Shown here in pieces: positions 8,318-17,501 of a stretch of DNA of 64,000 nucleotides (the stretch's first letter is position 1; every line of letters starts with the position of its first letter). The stretch lies in contig JACKHT010000002.1 of the NCBI GenBank assembly GCA_020638855.1, forward strand, positions 445,592 through 509,591, read 5' to 3'. The stretch is from Planctomycetota bacterium (GTDB lineage Bacteria > Planctomycetota > UBA1135 > GCA-002686595). A program made the translations under genes and the position numbers. The notes under the pieces were generated by a model that ran no database searches, had not been told where the DNA came from, and worked only from the letters and a program-made list of their open reading frames with translations.

Positions 8318-9340
8318 GTGAGGGCGGAATTCGATCGGACGCCGCTGGGCTTGGCCGGGCGGTTGGAAATGCGCCCCCTGGAAAGCAAGGTATTGGCAGG
8401 CAATCCGCTTGGGGATCCGAGTCTGCGCGAAGTCCCGGTCTACTTGCCCCCCCAAGCCAACGAGCGGCGCTTGCCCGTGGTGTGGCTGCTTTCGGCCTTC
8501 ACGGGCACGCCCCAAGGCCTATTCGAATCCCATCCTTGGAAGCGCGGAGCCTTGTGGGAATGGGACCGAACCATGGCTTCGGGCGCGGCATCGCCAGCTA
8601 TCGTGTGTATGCCCAACACCTTCACCCGGCTGGGCGGTAGCCAGTTCGTGAACTCCTCGGCCGTGGGCCGCTACCAGGACTATGTCCTCGACGAGTTGAT
8701 CCCCTTTGTCGAAAGCCACTACCCCGTCCTCGAAGGCGCACGCGGAGTCGTGGGCAAGAGCTCGGGTGGTTTCGGGGCCCTGCACTTGTGCATGCAAAGA
8801 CCGGGGACCTTCCAAGCAGCCGCTTCGATCGCGGGAGACTGTCACTTCGAAGCGAGCTTGGGGAACGACTTGCTCTGTGGCCTACGCGAAATCCAACGCT
8901 TGGGGGGCGATCCAAAGACGTTCTTGGAGGCGTTCTTCGTCAAGCCCAACCTCGAAGGCGACGGACACGCCGCGCTCAACTTGTTGGCCATGGCGGCTTG
9001 CTACTCACCCAACCCCGAGTCTCCCTTGGGGTGGGACCTCCCCGTGGACTTGCACACGGGCGAGAGGATCGAAGCGGTGTGGGCGCGCTGGAAGGCATTC
9101 GATCCGATCGTCGCCTGCCGCCAACACTCCACCGGGCTGCGAGCGCTCCGCCTGCTCTACTTGGAGGCCGGCACGCGCGACGAATTCCACCTGCAGTTTG
9201 GCCTGCGGATCTTTTCGCGGACGCTGACCGAATTGGGGATTGCCCATCAGGTTCACGAATTCGAAGGGGGACACTTTGGCATGGACCGGCGCTATTCCGA
9301 AGTCCTCCCCCTACTCACCCAGGCCCTGGCAGCGATCTAG
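8318..9340 (+). CDS. Alpha/beta-hydrolase esterase (PF00756 type)
   Basis: A 340-residue protein of the putative esterase family (esterase D/S-formylglutathione hydrolase/antigen 85 fold). It carries the nucleophile elbow GVVGKSSGGFGALH (G-x-S-x-G), a preceding RYQDYVLDELIPFVESHYPV block and a late EFEGGHFGMD segment providing the catalytic His. There is no signal peptide, so it is probably cytoplasmic; the natural substrate is unknown. The GTG start at 8318 is chosen because a strong Shine-Dalgarno, GGGAGG (8306-8311), sits six bases upstream. An ATG at 8234 would overlap the adenosine deaminase gene by 83 bases. Confidence 0.8.
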   Translation: MRAEFDRTPLGLAGRLEMRPLESKVLAGNPLGDPSLREVPVYLPPQANERRLPVVWLLSAFTGTPQGLFESHPWKRGALWEWDRTMASGAASPAIVCMPNTFTRLGGSQFVNSSAVGRYQDYVLDELIPFVESHYPVLEGARGVVGKSSGGFGALHLCMQRPGTFQAAASIAGDCHFEASLGNDLLCGLREIQRLGGDPKTFLEAFFVKPNLEGDGHAALNLLAMAACYSPNPESPLGWDLPVDLHTGERIEAVWARWKAFDPIVACRQHSTGLRALRLLYLEAGTRDEFHLQFGLRIFSRTLTELGIAHQVHEFEGGHFGMDRRYSEVLPLLTQALAAI

Positions 9341-9447
9341 GGCTTCCAGGAAAGGACCGGCCACCGGGTTGGGGCCAGTCCGTGGATCGAAGCTGGATAG
9401 CCGAGGCTCCCCCGCAACTGGGTCCTGCCCCCGGCCCCTATCCGCCG

Positions 9448-9453
9448 TAGGAT
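9448..9453 (+). promoter_or_regulatory. -10-like element of leaderless pseudokinase gene
   Basis: TAGGAT lies exactly six bases before the GTG start at 9460. No Shine-Dalgarno is present. It is the likely promoter for the pseudokinase-kinase pair. Confidence 0.5.
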
Positions 9454-9459
9454 AGTGGT

Positions 9460-11955
9460 GTGACCCTGCCCCCTTCCCCTGAAGACTCCGCGTGGCCCCA
9501 AGTGGGTGACTCGGTGGGACCCTGGCTCCTGATCCGGCCCTACCAGCTCGAGGGATCGGGGGAAATGTTCGTCGCCCGCCGCGCCGACGGCGCGTTCGAT
9601 CGGGAAGTCTTGATCACCTTCCTGCGCCCCGATGCGGCCAACCCGTTTGCGCGCCAGGATTTTGAACGGGAAGTCGAACTCCAAGCCACCCTGGAGCATC
9701 CGGGGATCGCCAAGCTCTATGGTGCGGACACGACGGAGGGAGGCATCCCTTACATGGTCACGGAGTACCTTCCGGGCCAAGACATCGAGGTGTACCTGGA
9801 CGCCAAGCGTGCCGGACTCCAAGAGCGCATCGAACTCTTCCTCGAACTCTGCCAAGCCGTGCAGCATGCTCACGAACAAGGCATTGTCGGACTCCACCTG
9901 CAAACCAACAACGTACACCTCTTGCCCGATGGAACCATTCGCACGGTGGTCTATGGCCTAGCACACTCGAACCCATCCGCAGCGCGCGTCCTGGAACCCA
10001 TTTGGCCGCAGTACGCCATCGAGTACGCCAGTCCCGAGGAATGGGCCGGTGCGCCGATCACGGGGGTGGCGGATGTGTACTCGTTGGGTGTGGTACTGCA
10101 CGTGCTGCTCACGGGCGAGCTGGCCCACGACTTGCAGGGCTTGACTCCGGCCGAAGCGGCGGCGCAGGTGCATCAGGATTGGTTGGAGCCTGCGTCGGCA
10201 CGGGTCCGACAGCGTGGGGATGCCACCCGTGCCCGTGCTCGAGGGTTGAACGTCAAACAATGGGCCCATGCCCTCGACGGCGACCTCGATCGCATCCTGG
10301 CCAAGGCCCTGGCGCAAGACTCCAGCCGGCGCTACCAAACGCCCCTCGCACTCGCCGAAGACTTGGAGCGGCACCTCCAAGGCAAGCCGATCCGCGCGCG
10401 GGGACCCGCACCTTTCTACGCACTCCGAAGAGGGTTTGCGCGCCACCGCAGCGCGGTGCTTGCATCGGTCGCCGTGCTCGGGACCCTCGGTTGGGCGCTG
10501 AGTGCCAGCTATCGAAGCTCGGTCCGCGCCCAGATCGCCCTGGAGGATGCCAGGCGCGCCGAATTGGAAGCGGACCACCAAAGCACCCGATTGCGCGAGT
10601 TGTGCATCCGCTTCCTGACCGAATTGGGTCCCACCATGCAAGGCCGCTCGGGGCTCGAAGACGCCAGGCGCTATCTGTTGAACGTGGGGACCCCCCTGCT
10701 CGACCACCTCCAGGAAACCGGCTACGAAGATCCCCACCTGCGCGCGCAGATTGCCCAATCCTATTCGCAGCTGGCCGAGGCAGATTGGATCGCCCAAGAT
10801 GTGGGCAGCTTTGCCCGCACGCCCGACTCGGTTCGCCGGGCGCGGACCTTGACTCGCTCGGTCTTGCTATCGACCCAGGGACCGGCGACCGACCGCGGGA
10901 TCATGTCTTGGGTTCGCTCGGTGCGCTGCGCGATTTGGTTTGCGGGTTTGATGCTCGACGAGCCCGCCGGCATGCAGGCCCTAGCGGAAAGCCAGCAGGA
11001 ACTCGAGGAGGCGGGCTTGCGTGAATCCGACCTGCCCCCGCTCGCCATGGTGCATTGGCTGGAGGCGCGGCGGAGCCTGTTCGCCAGCCGCATGCACTAC
11101 GACGAAGCCATCGACCTGTGGGATCTGCGGCGGATCCGTAGCTTGGCCGGCAGCGACCCGGCGATGGAGCCCTTCTTCAGGGGCGACTACCCGCGTTTTG
11201 AAGCGTATCGGGCCAACCTGTTGCTGCAATCTGGGCGCGAACGTGAGGCGCTCTTCGAACTTCCCACTTTGGTGTACCAGCTGCGCGAAGAGGCACGCTC
11301 CCATGACCCCCCGGTCGCAGACTTGGTGCAATTGGAAGCCAGCACGTGGCTGATGCTGGCCTTGGCTCGCACGCGGGTGGGACTTCCCCCCGGCGATGCT
11401 CTCTTGGAAGCCCGCTCGTCGCTGGAGCTCATCCAGAACTCGTTCACCGAACAACCGGGCTCGAGCCACGCCCTGGCCGGGGATTGGATTTGGTTGGCCG
11501 AGTGTACCTGGCGCATGGGCTCCGAGCACCGCGACGAAGCTCTAATAGCTTGCAATCGTGCCATCGACGCCTGGCGAGAATTGCTGCGCAAAGGGGCGCG
11601 CTGGCCCGCATACCATGCCTACTTGGCCGAGGCGCTCGAGCTCAAGGGCCGCATCCTGGAATCGGCCGATGACCGCACAGGAGCGGAAGCTTGCTGGATC
11701 GAGGCACAGAATGTGCTGGAAGGACTGCCGCTTCCCGCTGCGCAACACTCGCAGGTCCTGCTGCTCGGCAGCCGCGTCCGGATCGAACTGTGGCGCCTGC
11801 AAGGCGTGACCGACCCAAGCGCTTGGGCCAGCGTCGACCAAGTTCTCCAAACACTCCGCGAGCGCGGCGCTTGCGCGCAGCGAATCGAAGAAATCCAGAC
11901 CTTAGGGAATCAAGCCTGGAAGCAGCGCCCAACCGAGACAGGAGCGGGTCGATGA
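9460..11955 (+). CDS. Ser/Thr pseudokinase with C-terminal helical repeats
   Basis: An 831-residue protein with a protein-kinase fold (about residues 20-310) that has lost its catalytic residues. The position of the VAIK lysine is Thr53 (EVLITFL). The HRDLKPxN loop reads GLHLQTNN (144-151), so the catalytic Asp is His146. The DFG metal-binding Asp is Val164 (VVYGLA). Structural landmarks such as EYASPEEW and DVYSLGVVLHVLLTGEL remain. A transmembrane segment near residues 327-345 (HRSAVLASVAVLGTLGWALS) separates it from a TPR-like helical region. It is therefore probably a regulatory or scaffold partner, not an enzyme. Its stop overlaps the start of the intact kinase gene (ATGA), implying linked synthesis. 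Confidence 0.82.
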   Translation: MTLPPSPEDSAWPQVGDSVGPWLLIRPYQLEGSGEMFVARRADGAFDREVLITFLRPDAANPFARQDFEREVELQATLEHPGIAKLYGADTTEGGIPYMVTEYLPGQDIEVYLDAKRAGLQERIELFLELCQAVQHAHEQGIVGLHLQTNNVHLLPDGTIRTVVYGLAHSNPSAARVLEPIWPQYAIEYASPEEWAGAPITGVADVYSLGVVLHVLLTGELAHDLQGLTPAEAAAQVHQDWLEPASARVRQRGDATRARARGLNVKQWAHALDGDLDRILAKALAQDSSRRYQTPLALAEDLERHLQGKPIRARGPAPFYALRRGFARHRSAVLASVAVLGTLGWALSASYRSSVRAQIALEDARRAELEADHQSTRLRELCIRFLTELGPTMQGRSGLEDARRYLLNVGTPLLDHLQETGYEDPHLRAQIAQSYSQLAEADWIAQDVGSFARTPDSVRRARTLTRSVLLSTQGPATDRGIMSWVRSVRCAIWFAGLMLDEPAGMQALAESQQELEEAGLRESDLPPLAMVHWLEARRSLFASRMHYDEAIDLWDLRRIRSLAGSDPAMEPFFRGDYPRFEAYRANLLLQSGREREALFELPTLVYQLREEARSHDPPVADLVQLEASTWLMLALARTRVGLPPGDALLEARSSLELIQNSFTEQPGSSHALAGDWIWLAECTWRMGSEHRDEALIACNRAIDAWRELLRKGARWPAYHAYLAEALELKGRILESADDRTGAEACWIEAQNVLEGLPLPAAQHSQVLLLGSRVRIELWRLQGVTDPSAWASVDQVLQTLRERGACAQRIEEIQTLGNQAWKQRPTETGAGR

Positions 11956-14429
11956 GTTCCAGCGATCCCCTGCTCGAAATCCTGGAGGCCGCCTTGCAGC
12001 TCGAGGGCGCCAAGCGAGAGGCCTACCTACAGGAGCGTTGTGGCCAAGATGCCGAGTTGTTGCGCCGCGTGCGCGACCTGTTGAGCGAGGACTCGCAGTC
12101 GGCAGAGTGGGATTTGCAGCGACCCCGTGACCTCTTGTCCCCGATCCTTTCGGTTCGCCAGTTTCCCCTCTTGGGCGCGAGGCTTGGACCCTGGAAGCTG
12201 GTGCGTGTCTTGGGCGAAGGGGGCATGGGAACGGTGTACCTGGGAGAGCGCATCGATGCAGCGTTCACCCAACAGGTGGCCATCAAGGTCATCCGCCAAG
12301 ACGTGCGCCAAGGGCGCATGCTCGAACGCTTCGACCAGGAGCGTCACATCCATGCGGCCCTCGATCACCCATCGATTGCGGCGCTGCTGGATGCGGGGCG
12401 CACGCCCGATGGTCTGCCGTACCTCGTGATGGAATTCGTTCCTGGTGAACGGATCGACCACTACTGTGAGCATCAAGACTTGGACGCCGTCGAACGGATC
12501 CGCCTGTTCCAGCAAGTGTGCCAAGTCGTCCAAGACGTGCACCAACTCGGGGTTTTGCACCGGGACCTCAAACCGAGCAACTTGGTGGTGCAGCCCAACG
12601 GCAAGGTCAAACTGTTGGATTTTGGAGTTGCACTTGTTTTGGGAGCCGGGGCCAACACAGAAAACGGTGAGTGGCCGTTTTTGACGCCCGCCTATGCCAG
12701 CCCGGAGTGCCTGCTGCGCAAGTCCATCACACGAGCCAGCGACCAGTATTCTCTAGGCATCATCCTGCAGGAATTGCTCACCGATCGTCGCCCGCTGCTG
12801 GCGCGCTCCGGCGAAACTCCTGGAACCGACTCCACCAGCGGGTCCAGCCCTGGGTCGCCCCCCTCGCTGGGCCGACTACGCCGCGGGTCGCTCGCGATGT
12901 ACCCCGACAATGGACGCTTCCTACGCGATCTGCGCGCGATTCTGTCGCGCAGTTTGGATCCAGATCCGCGCAATCGCTACGCGACCATCCGGGATTTGGA
13001 GCAGGACTTGGTGTGCCTCCTGGAAGGCGAAGCCGTCAAAGCCCGCCCGGTAGGTACCTGGGAAGGGCTGCGACGCAAGTGGTCGCTTTACCGACTGCCC
13101 ATTGCGGGCGTGGGTCTGTTGTCCTTGCTCTTGGCGGGCAGTCTCGGGTACACCCAATACAAGGGCAAACAGTACCGCACGGCGCTCCAGCAGTCGAAGG
13201 TGGCCCGCGCCGACGCCGAGGAACATGCGCAGGTCATGGAGCGCTTTGCGCGCGAGATCCTGACCGGACTGGAGCTGCGCTTGCGGCAAGTGCCCAATGC
13301 CTACGCGATCCGTGACATGTTGCTGTCGATCGGCACGCAATTTTTTGAGCGCGATCGCTATGCCAAGTCGATCCCGGAGGGGCTGCTGGTGACCGTTTTG
13401 GACGCCTATCGCAACCTAGCCCTGCTCCGGATGTACCCCATGGAGGGTGGAGGAACTCGCCTCCGTGACGCGATGGAGGCCTTTGGCAAGGCCTACGCGC
13501 TGATCCCAACCTTGGAGGCTGCCAATCCGCAACGTGGGCAACGCTACCGAGGCCTCCTGCTGCTCGACTGGGGCCTAGCGGAGACCGACAACCTCCATTT
13601 GGAGTCGGGGTTCCAGAAACTCCGGCAGGCTCAAGCGATTTTCGATGGCGCCGCCGATCGCAGCCAGCAACCCGCCCACCCGGAGGATGCGCTGCGCACC
13701 CTGCTGTCGATCGCCTCGAACCGCAACCAGGCTGGGGAGGCGAAAGCCGCGGTGGCGGCACTCGACCGCCTAGCCAAGGTCGAATCGCTGCTCAGTGCCG
13801 AGCGCCTGACCGACCCCTTCTTGGAAGGTACCTGCTTCATGGTCAACCTCAGCGCGGCCAACCTATGGTGGGACTTGGGGCAAGAAGACCGCGCCCGCAC
13901 GCTCTACACCGAGCTGCACCAAAAGAACTGGTCGCACCCCAGCGGCAATCCGAATCAGGACGTCATCAGCGCTTTGGGCTACATCAACCGGCTCAAACTC
14001 GACTGGCGCATGGATCCCAAGGCCCCCACCGAGTCCTTGCTGAACCGCTTGGATGGCGTCTTGCAAGGGCTTCTGCGAGCCGACGTGGAAGACACCCACT
14101 ACGCGGAGGGGGTAGCCCAGCTGTACAGCTTGCGCGCGCGGATCTTGAACGGAGCGGGTGCTCCGAGGCAAGCTGCGGAAGCTTTGGAGGAAGCCTTCCG
14201 CTTCTGGCGCTTCTGCATCCGAGCCGATCCCGACAACGCCTCCGCCAAACGGGCGATGACGGAAGACTTGCTGCTCGGCGTGGACCTAGCCCGAAACGAA
14301 GGAGCCTCCCCCGCCCGCATCCAAGAACTACGCGAAGAGGCCCGGGCCTACCTGGAAGCCCTCAAGCACTTGGGAGTCGACCACCCCCTCGTCGCCCAAC
14401 GAATCCGCGAACTCGACGCAGGGCGCTGA
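11952..14429 (+). CDS. Transmembrane Ser/Thr protein kinase
   Basis: An 825-residue kinase with all catalytic motifs: glycine loop GEGGMG (89-94), VAIK Lys112, HRDLKPSN with Asp205 and DFG at 223-225. The kinase domain spans about 78-370 and is followed by a transmembrane helix (LPIAGVGLLSLLLAGSLGY) and a roughly 450-residue helical region that resembles TPR or other solenoid repeats. The N-terminal 75 residues resemble the short helical leader common in kinases found beside PF07638-type ECF sigma factors. The start ATG overlaps the pseudokinase stop. An upstream in-frame extension lies inside the pseudokinase gene and is rejected. It converges on the ECF sigma gene 20 bases downstream, suggesting one signalling module. 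Confidence 0.88.
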   Translation: MSSSDPLLEILEAALQLEGAKREAYLQERCGQDAELLRRVRDLLSEDSQSAEWDLQRPRDLLSPILSVRQFPLLGARLGPWKLVRVLGEGGMGTVYLGERIDAAFTQQVAIKVIRQDVRQGRMLERFDQERHIHAALDHPSIAALLDAGRTPDGLPYLVMEFVPGERIDHYCEHQDLDAVERIRLFQQVCQVVQDVHQLGVLHRDLKPSNLVVQPNGKVKLLDFGVALVLGAGANTENGEWPFLTPAYASPECLLRKSITRASDQYSLGIILQELLTDRRPLLARSGETPGTDSTSGSSPGSPPSLGRLRRGSLAMYPDNGRFLRDLRAILSRSLDPDPRNRYATIRDLEQDLVCLLEGEAVKARPVGTWEGLRRKWSLYRLPIAGVGLLSLLLAGSLGYTQYKGKQYRTALQQSKVARADAEEHAQVMERFAREILTGLELRLRQVPNAYAIRDMLLSIGTQFFERDRYAKSIPEGLLVTVLDAYRNLALLRMYPMEGGGTRLRDAMEAFGKAYALIPTLEAANPQRGQRYRGLLLLDWGLAETDNLHLESGFQKLRQAQAIFDGAADRSQQPAHPEDALRTLLSIASNRNQAGEAKAAVAALDRLAKVESLLSAERLTDPFLEGTCFMVNLSAANLWWDLGQEDRARTLYTELHQKNWSHPSGNPNQDVISALGYINRLKLDWRMDPKAPTESLLNRLDGVLQGLLRADVEDTHYAEGVAQLYSLRARILNGAGAPRQAAEALEEAFRFWRFCIRADPDNASAKRAMTEDLLLGVDLARNEGASPARIQELREEARAYLEALKHLGVDHPLVAQRIRELDAGR

Positions 14430-14449
14430 GATTCGCCCCTGGCACGATC

Positions 14450-15022
14450 CTAAGCGCGCAAACGATCGCGCAGCCAAATGCGCGCCACTTTCCAACGTCG
14501 CTCGACGGTGGCAGGAGAAAGCTCCAGGATGCGAGCGGTTTCTTCGATGGTCAGGCCCGCGAAGAAGCGCAGCTCTACCAAGCGGGCCAACTCCGCATCG
14601 GCCAACGCCAATTGGTCCAGAGCTTCGTGCAAGGCAATCACGTCGAGCGATTGCTCTTCGAAAGCCACCACGACTTGGTCGAGTGGCAAAGGACGCTCCG
14701 AACCGCCCCGCTTGACGGCGTTGCGCTTGCGAGCATGGTCCACCAAGACGTTGCGCATGGCCTTGGCTGCAACCCGGATGAAGTGCTGCCGGTCTTGCCA
14801 ATGGGGCGTCTCATCGGTCCCCAACAGGCGCATGTAGGCCTCGTGGACCAGCGCGGTGGGTTGGAGCGTGTGGGATTCGCGCTCGCCCCGCATGCACGAC
14901 GAAGCCACGCTACGCAGCTCCTGATAGACGTAGGGCAAGAGCGCCTCACCGGCCGACTCGTCCCCCGCACACAGCCGCGCGAGGAGCTGGGTGGCTTCGC
15001 TGGAACTAGGAGGGATGGGCAT
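14450..15022 (-). CDS. ECF-type RNA polymerase sigma factor (PF07638-like)
   Basis: A 190-residue sigma-70 family protein. It has the region 2 pattern LLPYVYQELRSVAS...ESHTLQPTALVHEAYMRLL, a hallmark of the planctomycete/acidobacterial ECF family. Region 4 (residues 135-190) carries the helix-turn-helix LTIEETARILELSPATVERRWKVARIWL. It would direct RNA polymerase to a dedicated promoter set. No anti-sigma gene is adjacent; such ECF factors are often linked to Ser/Thr kinases, and the kinase pair at 9460-14429 is directly convergent. TAGACT at 15049-15054 is a plausible -10 with a leader of about 20 bases. The frame stays open upstream of the ATG, but family length supports this start. Confidence 0.9.
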   Translation of the reverse strand: MPIPPSSSEATQLLARLCAGDESAGEALLPYVYQELRSVASSCMRGERESHTLQPTALVHEAYMRLLGTDETPHWQDRQHFIRVAAKAMRNVLVDHARKRNAVKRGGSERPLPLDQVVVAFEEQSLDVIALHEALDQLALADAELARLVELRFFAGLTIEETARILELSPATVERRWKVARIWLRDRLRA

Positions 15023-15048
15023 GGAAGGTGGCGAAGGGCTGGATCCCC

Positions 15049-15054
15049 AGTCTA
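15049..15054 (-). promoter_or_regulatory. -10-like element upstream of ECF sigma gene
   Basis: TAGACT on the minus strand, 26 bases upstream of the ATG, would give a leader of about 20 bases. No Shine-Dalgarno is visible before the start. Confidence 0.35.
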
Positions 15055-15133
15055 CCCCAAACCACCTTGGCCCCGGGGCTACCAGCCCACCGGCCAGCAT
15101 GGATTCCCCGTGAATGGGGCCGCCCTCCGGGTG

Positions 15134-15165
15134 TAGAGTAGGAGCCGTCCGGCACCCCCGGTGCC
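15134..15165 (+). promoter_or_regulatory. -10-like element and leader hairpin of the NfeD/flotillin operon
   Basis: TAGAGT (15134-15139) is followed about 12 bases later by a perfect hairpin, GGCACC-CCC-GGTGCC (15151-15165). It would form at the 5' end of the message, ahead of a GGAGAA ribosome site at 15171-15176 and the ATG at 15183. The hairpin may protect the mRNA end or tune translation. Unlike most unit-leading genes here, this one has a leader. Confidence 0.4.
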
Positions 15166-15182
15166 CCGAACGGAGAAACGCC

Positions 15183-15734
15183 ATGGCTTGGATCCTTGAG
15201 AATTGGTCTTCCCAGACCCTGTTTGTGGGCTGCGCCATCGTGGGCGGGGCCATCCTGCTGCTCCAGCTCGTGTTGCTTCTATTCGGAGTCGACGGGGATG
15301 CAGACTTGGATGTGGACGGAGGCGACGGTTTTGGATTTGCCTCGATCCGGACCCTCTCCAGCTTGGTCGCCACCTTCGGACTGGTGGGCTGGTGGGCCCT
15401 CAACGAAGGCTACTCCCCGGCCGCGGCCACTGGCTTTGGCGCGGTGGCTGGGCTCCTGATGATGTTCCTGGTCGCCTGGCTGTTCTCGCTGCAAAGCAAA
15501 CTCTTCCAAGACGGCACAGTGGACAGCACCCGAGCGGTGGGCTTGGTGGCCACCGTCTACCTGCGCATCCCCGCCGCCGGAGAAGGCAAAGGCAAGATCA
15601 CCGTAGCCCTGCAGGGCCGCACCCATGAGTTCGCCGCTTCGACCAAGGGCTCGGCCATCCCCACCGGAGCCGAAGTCCGCGTGGTCGCACAAACTTCCCC
15701 CAACACTTTTGAAGTGGAGCCCCTATCCGAATGA
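15183..15734 (+). CDS. NfeD-like membrane protein
   Basis: A 183-residue protein with an N-terminal transmembrane helix (LFVGCAIVGGAILLLQLVLLLFG), an acidic segment (DGDADLDVDGGDG), two further hydrophobic helices, and a C-terminal beta domain (about 120-183) ending GAEVRVVAQTSPNTFEVEPL. The last resembles the NfeD OB-fold. Its stop overlaps the flotillin start (ATGA). NfeD proteins are typically encoded beside flotillin/stomatin genes (as in yuaF-floT) and act with them in membrane microdomain organisation, so context supports the call. The start is fixed by a GGAGAA ribosome site; an upstream in-frame ATG lacks one. Confidence 0.78.
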   Translation: MAWILENWSSQTLFVGCAIVGGAILLLQLVLLLFGVDGDADLDVDGGDGFGFASIRTLSSLVATFGLVGWWALNEGYSPAAATGFGAVAGLLMMFLVAWLFSLQSKLFQDGTVDSTRAVGLVATVYLRIPAAGEGKGKITVALQGRTHEFAASTKGSAIPTGAEVRVVAQTSPNTFEVEPLSE

Positions 15735-17383
15735 CATCCAGCATGATGCCCCTCGCTTTCGCCAAGTCCGCGTTCCCCGAGAACGCCGTACCGGCCCTGA
15801 TCGCCCTCTTGGTGATCGTTGTTTTGGCCGGTTTCTTCCTGATCATAGCCCGGCGCTACAAGCGCTGCCCCTCCAACAAGATCCTGGTGATCTACGGGCG
15901 CACCTCGCGGGGGCAAACCGCCAAAACGGTCCACGGGGGCGGTACCTTCGTGTGGCCCTTGCTCCAAAGCTACGACTACATCTCGCTCGAGCCCATGCAG
16001 ATCGAGATCCCGTTGCAAGGGGCTCTTTCGCTCGAGAACATCCGCGTTTCGGTGCCCAGCGTGTTCACGGTCGCGGTGGGAACCGAAACCGAACAGATGA
16101 ACAACGCCGCCGTGCGCCTCTTGTCGCTCACCCGCGGTGAGATCATGAAGCAAGCCGAAGACATCATCTTTGGCCAGCTCCGCCAGGTGATCGCCTCGAT
16201 GAAAATCGAGGAGATCAACAAGGATCGCGACGTGTTCTTGACCAAGGTCCAATCGAGCTTGGAGCCCGAACTTTCGAAGATCGGCCTCGTGCTGATCAAC
16301 GTCAACATCAAGGACCTCACCGACGAGTCGGGCTACATCGAAGCCATCGGCCGCAAGGCCGCTTCGGAGGCCATCAACCAGGCCGAAATCGACGTGGCCA
16401 AGCAGGAGCAGCTGGGCGCCATTGGGGTGGCCGCGGCGGACAAGGAGCGTTCGATCCAGGTGGCCGAACTAGAGAAGGTCCGCGACGTGGGGACCAAGTC
16501 CGCCGAGCGGGATCGAAGCGTGGAAATCGCCGAACTCGACCGCGACCGTATCATCGGGGAGAAACGCGCGGAGTTCACCCGGGAATCCGCCGTGCGCGAC
16601 GCCCAGCGCGAAATGCGTATCCAAGTGGCCGACGCCGATGCCCACGCGGTGACCGGTGAGAACGAGGCGCGCGCCTTGATCGCCAAGACCAACGCCGACC
16701 TGCAGGTGCAGGAAGCCAACGCCTACCAAATCGGGGAAACCCGCCAGCGCGAGGCCAAGGCGGCGGTGCTCGAAGCCGAGTACCTCGCCCAGGCCAAGGC
16801 CGCCGAGGCCCAAGGCAAGAAGATCGAAGCCGAAAAGCGCGCCGAGTTGGAGGCAACTGCGCGGGCCGTTAAGGCCCAAACCATCGTCGACGCCGAAGCC
16901 GCTGCCGAACGCGACCGCATCCGCGCCGAAGGCGAAGCCAAGGCCAACTTTGCGCGCCTCGAGGCCGAAGCCCGGGGCCAATACGAAATCTTGGCCAAGA
17001 AGGGTCAGGGTCTGCGCGAGATCATCGAAAGCTGCGGCGGTGCCGACCAAGCCTTCCGCATGCTGATGCTCGAGCACATCGACCACATCGCCGAAACCGC
17101 CGCCAACGCTATCTCCAACATCAAGTTCGACAAGATCGTGGTGTGGGATGGGGCCCAAGGCGGCGACGGAACCGGAGGAACGGGAACCAGCCGTTTCCTG
17201 CGCGGGCTGGCGGGTTCGTTGCCCCCGGCTTTGCAAATGATGCGTGATATCGGTGGAGTCGAAATGCCCGACTTCTTCGGCAAGTTGATCCTCGAAGACG
17301 ACCAGCCCAAAGCGCCCGATGCGGACTCCGAGGCCCCGGATGGCGACGCCAAACCCGGCAAGACTCCGCCTAAGGGCTCCTGA
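15731..17383 (+). CDS. Flotillin-family membrane scaffold protein
   Basis: A 550-residue protein. It has an N-terminal membrane segment (ALIALLVIVVLAGFFLIIA, about 22-40), an SPFH/PHB domain (CPSNKILVIYGR...GGGTFVWPLLQ through LINVNIKDLTDESGYI, about 45-215), then a long Ala/Glu-rich coiled coil with many EAxA repeats (about 215-440). A C-terminal tail is rich in Gly, Asp and Pro. This is the flotillin layout; such proteins oligomerise on the inner membrane and organise microdomains. Coupled to the NfeD-like gene by an ATGA overlap and followed by a strong intrinsic terminator, so the two form a complete operon. Confidence 0.93.
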   Translation: MTSSMMPLAFAKSAFPENAVPALIALLVIVVLAGFFLIIARRYKRCPSNKILVIYGRTSRGQTAKTVHGGGTFVWPLLQSYDYISLEPMQIEIPLQGALSLENIRVSVPSVFTVAVGTETEQMNNAAVRLLSLTRGEIMKQAEDIIFGQLRQVIASMKIEEINKDRDVFLTKVQSSLEPELSKIGLVLINVNIKDLTDESGYIEAIGRKAASEAINQAEIDVAKQEQLGAIGVAAADKERSIQVAELEKVRDVGTKSAERDRSVEIAELDRDRIIGEKRAEFTRESAVRDAQREMRIQVADADAHAVTGENEARALIAKTNADLQVQEANAYQIGETRQREAKAAVLEAEYLAQAKAAEAQGKKIEAEKRAELEATARAVKAQTIVDAEAAAERDRIRAEGEAKANFARLEAEARGQYEILAKKGQGLREIIESCGGADQAFRMLMLEHIDHIAETAANAISNIKFDKIVVWDGAQGGDGTGGTGTSRFLRGLAGSLPPALQMMRDIGGVEMPDFFGKLILEDDQPKAPDADSEAPDGDAKPGKTPPKGS

Positions 17384-17428
17384 GGCACGAGTCCTGAGGC
17401 ATGACGGCAAGGCCCATGCGGCCACCCA

Positions 17429-17469
17429 CGGGGGGATTCGGTGCGACCGAGTCCCCCCGCTTCTTTTTT
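17429..17469 (+). terminator. Rho-independent terminator after the flotillin operon
   Basis: A 13-bp stem (17429-17441 with 17447-17459, CGGGGGGATTCGG pairing with CCGAGTCCCCCCG, one G-T pair) closes a five-base loop. It is followed by CTTCTTTTTTG. This is a textbook intrinsic terminator, 45 bases after the flotillin stop. Confidence 0.9.
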
Positions 17470-17489
17470 GCTTGTGGGCAGCGCCTCGC

Positions 17490-17495
17490 TAGACT
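17490..17495 (+). promoter_or_regulatory. -10-like element of leaderless metal ABC operon
   Basis: TAGACT lies six bases before the ATG at 17502. A possible -35, TTGCTT (17468-17473), sits 16 bases upstream and overlaps the T-tract of the preceding terminator. Confidence 0.5.
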
Positions 17496-17501
17496 CCCGC
17501 C

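Noticed and set aside
9341..9447. Possible terminator after the esterase gene
   Set aside because: GGACCGGCC/GGGGCCAGTCC pairs only partly and no T-run follows.
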